Assembly: GCA_045580025.1 (NCBI GenBank)
Contig: JAZNNB010000050.1
Location: 1 to 11,753, forward strand
Length of the DNA: 11,753 nucleotides
Reading direction: 5' to 3'
DNA from: SIG440 sp045580025
Lineage (GTDB): Bacteria; Bacillota; Clostridia; Monoglobales; Monoglobaceae
Part shown: positions 7,758-11,753 of the stretch, in pieces
Layout of the letters: each line of letters opens with the position of its first letter
Numbering within the stretch: position 1 is the first letter of the stretch
Translations under genes and position numbers: made by a program
The notes under the pieces: generated by a model
Seen by the model: only the letters and a program-made list of their open reading frames with translations
The model's database searches: none
What the model was told of the DNA's origin: nothing

Positions 7758-7777
7758 TTTTGAAAATCTTTTCAAAA
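7758..7777. repeat. 9-bp inverted repeat upstream of the tRNA-Leu promoter
   Basis: TTTTGAAAA and TTTTCAAAA are perfect reverse complements separated by 2 nt (TC). The right arm ends 5 bp before the -35 box, in the position of an UP element or an activator site. The AT-rich composition makes chance occurrence possible. Confidence 0.4.
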
Positions 7778-7782
7778 AACCC

Positions 7783-7811
7783 TTGCAAAACCAATTTCTA
7801 TATGCTATAAT
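7783..7811 (+). promoter_or_regulatory. promoter of tRNA-Leu
   Basis: -35 TTGCAA (7783-7788) and a perfect -10 TATAAT (7806-7811) are spaced by 17 bp, ending 18 bp before the tRNA. The A/T-rich segment before the -35 resembles an UP element. The sequence around the -35 is almost identical to that of the rpmB promoter at 10299-10327. Confidence 0.85.
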
Positions 7812-7829
7812 AATTTTTGTGCTTCATAT

Positions 7830-7916
7830 GCCGGTGTGGTGGAATTGGCAGACGCGCTGGACTCAAAATCCTGTGGTAGCAATACCGTATCGGTTCGACC
7901 CCGATCACCGGCACCA
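7830..7916 (+). tRNA. tRNA-Leu (anticodon CAA)
   Basis: This 87-nt class II tRNA reads UUG codons. The acceptor stem is GCCGGTG (7830-7836) with CACCGGC (7906-7912), followed by discriminator A and an encoded CCA (7914-7916). The D-arm has GTG/CGC with a GG-containing loop. The anticodon loop CTCAAAA (7862-7868) contains CAA at 7864-7866. The long variable arm GGTA-GCAA-TACC (7875-7886) is diagnostic of Leu/Ser/Tyr types. The T-arm is ATCGG-TTCGACC-CCGAT (7889-7905). The anticodon stem CTGGA/TCCTG (7857-7861 with 7869-7873) has a T-T mismatch at 7858/7872. Everything else is regular and the gene has its own promoter and terminator, so it is probably functional. Confidence 0.96.
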
Positions 7917-7922
7917 TCCAAA

Positions 7923-7957
7923 AGACAGCTTACATTTATTGTAGGTTGTCTTTTTTT
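7923..7957 (+). terminator. tRNA-Leu terminator
   Basis: A 12-bp stem (7923-7934 with 7940-7951, including two G-U pairs) with a TTTAT loop is followed by an uninterrupted T-run to 7957. It begins 7 nt after the tRNA CCA end, so this is a classical Rho-independent terminator for a monocistronic tRNA gene. Confidence 0.9.
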
Positions 7958-7961
7958 GTGC

Positions 7962-7994
7962 AAAAAAACAGCGCCAAAACTTTCGTTTTGGCGC
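7962..7994 (-). terminator. terminator of the nagB-ROK operon
   Basis: On the minus strand, GCGCCAAAAC (7985-7994) pairs perfectly over 10 bp with GTTTTGGCGC (7971-7980) around a stable GAAA tetraloop, followed by TG and seven T (7962-7968). It lies 10 bp after the ROK-like gene stop and faces the tRNA terminator, so the two convergent units are insulated by separate hairpins. Confidence 0.92.
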
Positions 7995-8003
7995 CTAAAA
8001 AGA

Positions 8004-9371
8004 TTAACCAATTCGGGGAAGACTTGCAGCCGCAACAGACTGTCCAACTCTTCTCGCCTTTTCATCAGGAATGTGAAGCTGAACCTTTTTAAAGAGCTCA
8101 GGAAACTCTGTCTTGATGACCTCGTTCGCCTTTGCGAGAAGGATCGTTCCACCCTTTCCGCTTGTAACTCTACCCATAATGAGCACGTGTTTAATGTCAT
8201 AGAACATTGAATAGTAAGCGATTGAATAACCAAAATACGTACCTATTGTATCATAAATATCTGCGGCACGAGGGTCATCTGCTTCCATCAGCCCCTGAAC
8301 AACCTTAAGCTTTTCTGCCGGTGAAAGGCTTTCATCAAGCTCAATTCCGGCTTTTGGAGCAAGCTTTATAACAGCATCCTGAGAGAAATATTTAACTCCG
8401 CAGCCATAATCGCCACTCCATTCATCAACCATAGCACCCTTATTAAAATCAACTGGAACAAAAGCAAGTTCATTGAGCCAGCCAGTAATGTTTCCGTCCT
8501 TGTCAACATATCCCGCAGCTTCCGAGGTACCCATAGCAACGCCTAAAACATTGTTATCTTCAAGGCTCATAGCTCCCGCAAGAGCAGTAACATCTCCATC
8601 ATTTGCAACCTCAACCGGAACATCACCGATTTCTCTTGCAACATCAATATACATATTTTTTACATGTTTCTCAAAATCCTCATCAGAAACCTTAATAAAG
8701 AGTGAAGCAACCTTTATCTGGTTATCAATATACACGCCTGCAGAAGAAACACCGATGGCATCAACCCTTGGCATATGGGATGCCGCCGTCTTCATAGCAC
8801 TCAAAATACCATCATAATGATACATAGGGTCGCTCTGAAGTTTAGGAAACCACACGACCTCCTCTGAATATACAGTCTTGCCATCCACAACAGCGGAAAC
8901 CTTTCTATCACTGCCACCCGCATCAAATCCAATACGACAACCATCAAGATGACGTCCAACAGGCGATGAAACATCGTTTTCCGCCGGTGCGTCTGATGCA
9001 TTTTCGATGTATACTACTTCAAATGGTTTCTCGTATACCCGAGTCATGAAATTGAAATCAAATTCTCTTGCACCACCAATAGCATAATCTGCAGCAATTC
9101 GATCATAGACATATTTTGATCCGGCAATATATACTTTAAAACCACCCTTTGCCCAAAGAAGTGTTTTAATAATTCTTTCTGCAATTTCATAGTTTTCTTC
9201 ATCATGACCTGTTCCCTCTTTATATGCATCAAGAGAATAAGTCGCAATCAGTCCACCGTTTCTTTCAACAGCAATCACAATTTTTTGTGAATCGCACTTT
9301 GAAACAGCAGCTTTGTAGTCGTTTATAACCTTTGCCATTGGCATAAATTCAGGTTCGAGTTTTGCTATCAT
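8004..9371 (-). CDS. ROK-type sugar kinase-like protein with extra N-terminal domain
   Basis: The C-terminal 310 of 455 residues have the ROK (ASKHA-fold) layout. The phosphate-1 loop is IGFDAGGSDRK (147-157), then AIGVSSAGV (205-213). The ANDGD motif (256-260) places an Asp where ROK kinases keep the catalytic base. A phosphate-2 loop VAMGTSEAAG (278-287) and an adenosine-motif-like LIMGRVTSGKGG (397-408) follow. The usual ROK zinc signature with CxCGxxGC is not present; only DYGCGVKYFSQ (321-331) is seen near its place. Residues 1-140 precede the normal ROK start and match no domain I recognise. The ATG (9369-9371) has AAAGGAG upstream. It starts 31 bp after nagB in the same operon, suggesting a role with amino sugars, either as a kinase or a sensor. 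Substrate and activity are inferred only. Confidence 0.82.
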   Translation of the reverse strand: MIAKLEPEFMPMAKVINDYKAAVSKCDSQKIVIAVERNGGLIATYSLDAYKEGTGHDEENYEIAERIIKTLLWAKGGFKVYIAGSKYVYDRIAADYAIGGAREFDFNFMTRVYEKPFEVVYIENASDAPAENDVSSPVGRHLDGCRIGFDAGGSDRKVSAVVDGKTVYSEEVVWFPKLQSDPMYHYDGILSAMKTAASHMPRVDAIGVSSAGVYIDNQIKVASLFIKVSDEDFEKHVKNMYIDVAREIGDVPVEVANDGDVTALAGAMSLEDNNVLGVAMGTSEAAGYVDKDGNITGWLNELAFVPVDFNKGAMVDEWSGDYGCGVKYFSQDAVIKLAPKAGIELDESLSPAEKLKVVQGLMEADDPRAADIYDTIGTYFGYSIAYYSMFYDIKHVLIMGRVTSGKGGTILLAKANEVIKTEFPELFKKVQLHIPDEKARRVGQSVAAASLPRIG

Positions 9372-9402
9372 AATTTTTTCTCCTTTGTATTTATTCGCTT
9401 AT

Positions 9403-10125
9403 TTATTCACCGTATGCTTCTTTATCACAGATAAGAATTACATCCTTATGAACCTTGAGCATAGATGCAGGGTTATTTGTTGAAATTTCGCCTTCTATAA
9501 GTTCCTTAGTTATTGCCTTTTTGCTTGCTCCTGTAGCAAGAATGATAATTCTTCTTGCCTTTAGGATTGATGCAATGCCCATAGTAAGTGCCTTTGTTGG
9601 AACATCCTCGATTTTTTCAAAAAATCTTGAATTCGCATTGATTGTACTCTCTGTCAAATTAGTAACATGGGTATTCGCATAAAGGAAAGAATCTGGCTCA
9701 TTGAAAGCAATATGACCATTCTGACCGATACCAAGCACCTGAATGTCGATACCGCCTGCTTCCTCAATCATTTTGTCATAATCAGCACATTCTTTTTCAG
9801 GGTCCTCTGCAAGACCATCAAGCACGTGAGTGTTCTTGATATCAATATTTATATGATTAAACAGATTTTCATTCATGAAATAACGATAGCTCTGGTCGTT
9901 ATCAGCAGACATAGGATAATATTCATCAAGATTGAATGATTTAATACTACTAAAATCTATTTCGCCGTTTTTGTTCATTTCAGCAAGAATTTTATACATG
10001 CCTACAGGTGTAGAACCAGTAGCAAGACCCAAAACAGCTTTGGGATTAAGAACTACTTCGCTTGCAACTATTTGAGCAGCTTTTTTTGAAACTTTATCAT
10101 AATTTTCACATACAATTACTCTCAT
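9403..10125 (-). CDS. nagB: glucosamine-6-phosphate deaminase
   Basis: NagB converts glucosamine-6-phosphate to fructose-6-phosphate and ammonia, feeding amino sugars from wall recycling or diet into glycolysis. The 240 residues contain LATGSTPVGMY (34-44, phosphate binding), FNLDEYYPMSADNDQSYRYFM (64-84 by position; Asp67 corresponds to the proton-accepting Asp) and LGIGQNGHIAFNEP (131-144, with His138 and Glu143 as active-site residues). An Asn replaces the E. coli Asp before the Gly-His pair, as in other Gram-positive NagB. The protein is shorter than E. coli NagB (266), consistent with the non-allosteric Gram-positive type. The ATG (10123-10125) has a perfect AGGAGG 7-8 nt upstream. It is the first gene of the nagB-ROK operon. 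Confidence 0.96.
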   Translation of the reverse strand: MRVIVCENYDKVSKKAAQIVASEVVLNPKAVLGLATGSTPVGMYKILAEMNKNGEIDFSSIKSFNLDEYYPMSADNDQSYRYFMNENLFNHINIDIKNTHVLDGLAEDPEKECADYDKMIEEAGGIDIQVLGIGQNGHIAFNEPDSFLYANTHVTNLTESTINANSRFFEKIEDVPTKALTMGIASILKARRIIILATGASKKAITKELIEGEISTNNPASMLKVHKDVILICDKEAYGE

Positions 10126-10139
10126 AATACATCCTCCTG

Positions 10140-10165
10140 ATATTTAATAATAGAACATTAAATAT
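10140..10165 (-). promoter_or_regulatory. candidate operator upstream of nagB
   Basis: A perfect 9-bp inverted repeat ATATTTAAT-N8-ATTAAATAT lies between the nagB ribosome site (about 10130-10137) and a possible -10 box (TATACT, 10166-10171, minus strand). It therefore covers the expected transcription start and could be a repressor site. The very AT-rich arms lower the weight of this call, and no recognisable -35 accompanies the -10. Confidence 0.4.
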
Positions 10166-10171
10166 AGTATA
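10166..10171 (-). promoter_or_regulatory. possible nagB -10 box
   Basis: TATACT on the minus strand matches the -10 consensus at five of six positions, about 40 bp before the nagB ATG. No good -35 is found at 16-18 bp, so the promoter may need an activator or this may be the wrong element. Confidence 0.35.
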
Positions 10172-10233
10172 TAACAAAATACCAAAAAAAGATTTGCACA
10201 ATAATATATTTTTTTTATACATTTATAACATTT

Positions 10234-10263
10234 TTGTCTTTCAAACTCACATTCCGTTATAAT
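10234..10263 (+). promoter_or_regulatory. possible upstream promoter of rpmB
   Basis: TTGTCT (10234-10239) and a perfect TATAAT (10258-10263) are separated by 18 bp, about 65 bp upstream of the main rpmB promoter. It could be a second, tandem promoter. The -35 is only a partial match. Confidence 0.4.
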
Positions 10264-10298
10264 ATTATACTTTTTTTCTAATTTTTTTTCAAAAACCC

Positions 10299-10327
10299 TT
10301 GCAAAAGTAAAAATATTCTGTTATAAT
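10299..10327 (+). promoter_or_regulatory. main promoter of rpmB
   Basis: -35 TTGCAA (10299-10304) and -10 TATAAT (10322-10327) are spaced by 17 bp, with an A/T-rich stretch just before. The predicted start near 10334 gives a leader of about 40 nt. The block around the -35 almost duplicates that of the tRNA-Leu promoter. Confidence 0.85.
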
Positions 10328-10372
10328 ACTTTAAGTTGATTGATTATGATTTTAATTGGAGGTGTATATATA

Positions 10373-10561
10373 ATGGCAAAATGTGAAGTTTGCGGAAAAG
10401 AATTGAAGTTTGGAATTAAGGTTTCTCACTCACACCGTCGTTCCAACAGAACATGGAAGCCAAACATCAGAAGGGTCAGAGCAGTTGTTGACGGCACACC
10501 CAAAAGAGTTTACGCTTGTTCAAGATGTTTGAGATCAGGTAAAGTACAGCGCGCTGTATAA
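10373..10561 (+). CDS. rpmB: 50S ribosomal protein L28
   Basis: L28 is a small protein of the large ribosomal subunit. The 62 residues start MAKCEVCGK and include the family block VSHSHRRSNRTWKPNIRRV (17-35). Two Cys pairs, CEVC (4-7) and CSRC (49-52), form the zinc ribbon of the C+ paralogue type, so the protein is expected to bind zinc. The ATG at 10373-10375 follows GGAGGTG at good spacing. An upstream in-frame start (10340) would add 11 non-conserved residues that include the ribosome site itself and is rejected. The gene is monocistronic, with its own promoter and terminator. Confidence 0.97.
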   Translation: MAKCEVCGKELKFGIKVSHSHRRSNRTWKPNIRRVRAVVDGTPKRVYACSRCLRSGKVQRAV

Positions 10562-10586
10562 TTTTAAAAACCTAAAAAGCCAAAGA

Positions 10587-10618
10587 CCATAGACGCAACC
10601 GCATCTATGGCCTTTTTT
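10587..10618 (+). terminator. rpmB terminator, shared with convergent spoVM
   Basis: CCATAGA (10587-10593) pairs with TCTATGG (10604-10610), with an inner GC/GC extension after one mismatch, followed by six T (10613-10618). It sits 26 bp after the rpmB stop. On the minus strand the hairpin is followed by a weaker T-rich stretch, so it may also stop transcription coming from spoVM. Confidence 0.85.
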
Positions 10619-10631
10619 ATTTATGTAAACA

Positions 10632-10715
10632 CTAATCCTCCGTGTCTTTAATTTTAAAAATACTTTTAAGTATCCCTCGCAAAAATTTTGGTGCTTTGAC
10701 AACTACTATTTTCAT
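10632..10715 (-). CDS. spoVM: stage V sporulation protein M (SpoVM)
   Basis: This 27-codon gene is too short for most gene finders. It begins MKIVVVKAPKFLRGI and ends KIKDTED before TAG. Compared with B. subtilis SpoVM (MKFYTIKLPKFLGGI start), it keeps Met-Lys, the K-x-PKFL-x-GI core and Pro9 at the same position. The following LKSIFKIK segment is amphipathic, with Lys spaced along one side. In B. subtilis the peptide lies in the outer forespore membrane, senses convex curvature, anchors the coat protein SpoIVA and affects FtsH. A good ribosome site (AAAGGAG, GGAG 8 nt before ATG) precedes it. It lies beside rpmB, as I recall it does in B. subtilis, and 18 bp after another tiny gene in the same direction. 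The call is by sequence reading, not by search. Confidence 0.87.
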   Translation of the reverse strand: MKIVVVKAPKFLRGILKSIFKIKDTED

Positions 10716-10733
10716 TTTTTATGCTCCTTTCTT

Positions 10734-10904
10734 TTATTTTTTTACCAAGCAGCAAATCCCGGTTGAAATCAGGCACAGACCCAGTAATGTTATAAGAAGA
10801 TATCTGGGTATTGCATACGCAAGAAACAATCCCACCCCTATTGATATAAGAAAAATTGCCCACGTATTTGAATGGTTTCTGCAACACCTCTTTTTCCTTA
10901 ACAT
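10734..10904 (-). CDS. small two-helix membrane protein upstream of spoVM
   Basis: I do not recognise this 56-residue protein. From the ATG at 10902-10904 it has a basic, Cys/His-containing head (MLRKKRCCRNHSNTW), a first hydrophobic helix (AIFLISIGVGLFLAYAI, 16-32), a short PR turn, and a second helix (LLITLLGLCLISTGICCLV, 36-54) ending in KK. This layout fits a hairpin in the membrane with positive ends inside. The start is chosen because GGCGGTGAT, close to the full extended Shine-Dalgarno, lies 4 nt upstream. A longer reading from 10964 would engulf that site and add a non-hydrophobic, unsupported segment. The stop is 18 bp before spoVM, so the two probably form a sporulation-stage operon. 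Function is unknown. Confidence 0.72.
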   Translation of the reverse strand: MLRKKRCCRNHSNTWAIFLISIGVGLFLAYAIPRYLLITLLGLCLISTGICCLVKK

Positions 10905-11156
10905 TTTTATCACCGCCTTTTTTACAGTATATTCAGCCCATCTTTTTTGGTTACGCATACCCATCCTCTATCCATACAACAAACTTTTAGTATTGAATAA
11001 TAAAAAGACCGAAGCATATAGGCTTCGGTCTTTTGGGTTAAATTGATTTTTATTTATTTTGCTAAACCTAAAATCTTCTGGAATACATCACAATATTTCC
11101 AAAAAACTTGATATATTCCTCAATGCAAAACTCTTATACCTTTGTTAATCTGAAAA
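10905..11156. other. intergenic region upstream of the spoVM pair
   Basis: It contains the hairpin at 11003-11034 and, on the minus strand, AATATACT about 20 bp before the small-gene ribosome site, loosely resembling a sigma-E -10 (CATACA-T pattern). I find no matching sigma-E -35, so the promoter is not assigned. The part at 11040-11156 shows nothing I can name. Confidence 0.45.
11003..11034 (-). terminator. perfect 13-bp hairpin terminator after the ABC permease gene
   Basis: AAAAGACCGAAGC and GCTTCGGTCTTTT pair perfectly over 13 bp around a 6-nt loop. On the minus strand the T-run continues as TTTTTATT. It lies about 120 bp after the permease stop and would end that operon and insulate the spoVM pair. 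Confidence 0.85.
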
Positions 11157-11753
11157 TTAACCCTTTACAGAACCAATCATAACACCTGTCACGAAATATT
11201 TCTGTACAAACGGATAGAGAATTATCATTGGAAGAGCAGCAATAAGAATTGTTGAGAACTTAACCATTTCATTAAGTTTCTGCATACTTGCAAGATATTC
11301 CGCACTCATACCCTCGGTTGCGAGAGACTTGGTGCTTATGCTTTCTGTAATATTTTTAAGCACCAACTGGAGGTTGTACTTATTTGGGTCACGCATATAA
11401 TAAAGAACGCTGAGGTAACCATTCCAGTGACCAATAGCATGATAAAGACACATAACCGCAATTATAGCCTTTGACAAAGGAAGTACAATAGAGAAGAAAA
11501 ATCTCATATATCCGCCACCATCTATTTTTACAGACTCATAAAGTTCTTCTGATACATTACCCACAAAGAAGCTTCGGCAGATGATCATATTGTATACACT
11601 AAAAGCACCAGGAAGAACCAAAGCCCAGATTGTGTTGAACATACCCATGTTTTTAATGAGCAAATAAAGCGGAACAACACCACCGCTGAAATACATCGCG
11701 ATAAGACAAAGTGTTGAGAAAAACTTTCTTCCAACAAGTTCTTTTCTTGAAAG
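11157..11753 (-). CDS. carbohydrate ABC transporter permease (LplC/YtcP type), partial
   Basis: This is the C-terminal 198 residues of an inner-membrane permease of the sugar-importer class (MalG-like, LplC/YtcP subgroup), which forms half of the channel with a partner permease. The frame is open to the right window edge, where codons read LSRKELVGRKFFS before MYFSGGVVPLYLLI. The ATG at 11694-11696 is thus internal, not the start. The cytoplasmic EAA loop is visible as EELYESVKIDGGG followed by ...IVLPLSKAIIAV, the contact site for the ATPase. It is followed by HAIGHWNGYLSVLYYM and the C-terminal YPFVQKYFVTGVMIGSVKG typical of LplC-type permeases (19 residues). Family length is about 290-300, so roughly 100 N-terminal residues are missing. 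Partner genes must lie outside the window; the sugar is unknown. Confidence 0.94.
   Translation of the reverse strand, partial: LSRKELVGRKFFSTLCLIAMYFSGGVVPLYLLIKNMGMFNTIWALVLPGAFSVYNMIICRSFFVGNVSEELYESVKIDGGGYMRFFFSIVLPLSKAIIAVMCLYHAIGHWNGYLSVLYYMRDPNKYNLQLVLKNITESISTKSLATEGMSAEYLASMQKLNEMVKFSTILIAALPMIILYPFVQKYFVTGVMIGSVKG

Larger units (their letters stand above)
7578..7829. other. intergenic region with divergent promoters
   Basis: This 252-bp AT-rich gap separates the minus-strand M50 operon from the plus-strand tRNA-Leu. It holds the two divergent promoters described separately and, at 7758-7777, a perfect inverted repeat. I see no open reading frame with a ribosome site. Confidence 0.7.

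Noticed and set aside
7805..8233. Open frames of 124-142 codons on both strands across the tRNA-Leu gene
   Set aside because: They run through the tRNA, two terminators and the end of the ROK-like gene. Their apparent peptides are the translated tRNA often misannotated in databases.
10734..10964. 76-codon version of the small membrane protein
   Set aside because: Its start has no well-spaced ribosome site, whereas the internal ATG at 10904 has a near-perfect one. The added N-terminal part is not hydrophobic.
10642..11046. Plus-strand open frame of 134 codons
   Set aside because: It is antisense to spoVM and the small membrane protein, crosses the 11003-11034 hairpin and has no ribosome site.
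11089..11110. Imperfect inverted repeat GGAATA...TATTTCC region after the permease gene
   Set aside because: The arms are imperfect and short, there is no T-run or promoter context, and it is expected by chance in AT-rich DNA.
1..11753. Mobile elements, CRISPR arrays, phage or defence genes
   Set aside because: I saw no direct repeat arrays, transposase or integrase motifs, or duplicated target sites. The tRNA-Leu 3' end is not repeated elsewhere in the window and no integrase lies beside it.

Overview
This window looks like chromosomal DNA from a low-GC, endospore-forming Firmicute of class Clostridia. The evidence is the AT-rich intergenic DNA, the purine-rich Shine-Dalgarno sites, the Gram-positive style ScpA/ScpB, a PolA with a degenerate proofreading domain, and sporulation genes (ytfJ and a 27-codon spoVM). 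Almost all genes lie on the minus strand. Only a tRNA-Leu and rpmB lie on the plus strand. The gene content is mostly core genome. I see no insertion sequence, phage, CRISPR array or defence island.

Region 1 (1-7660, minus strand, read right to left) is a long gene train. A near-consensus promoter at 7632-7660 drives a membrane M50 (site-2 protease type) peptidase, then scpA, scpB, a DUF2953 (YtfI-like) membrane protein and ytfJ. A hairpin at 4333-4363 follows. After it come polA (TTG start), coaE, a membrane-anchored lytic transglycosylase and an M18 aminopeptidase cut by the left window edge. Gaps inside the two blocks are 2 to 28 bp, so each block is probably one transcript. Together they cover chromosome condensation, DNA repair synthesis, CoA synthesis, wall turnover and peptide degradation.

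Region 2 (7661-7995) holds a plus-strand tRNA-Leu(CAA) with its own promoter and terminator, followed by a second terminator facing the opposite way that ends the next operon.

Region 3 (8004-10172, minus strand) is a two-gene operon: nagB (glucosamine-6-phosphate deaminase), then an unusual ROK-type sugar kinase-like protein with about 140 extra N-terminal residues and no classical ROK zinc motif. A perfect 9-bp inverted repeat lies between a possible -10 box and the nagB ribosome binding site.

Region 4 (10234-11034) has plus-strand rpmB (L28). Its promoter shares an almost identical block around the -35 with the tRNA-Leu promoter. Convergent to rpmB are two tiny minus-strand genes: a 56-residue, two-helix membrane protein and, 18 bp downstream, spoVM. 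SpoVM is too short for ordinary gene finding, but its sequence and position support the call. A perfect 13-bp hairpin separates this pair from the last gene, a sugar ABC transporter permease truncated by the right window edge.

The items most worth a second look are the spoVM mini-operon with its uncharacterised partner, the ROK-like protein with its extra domain, and the shared promoter block.
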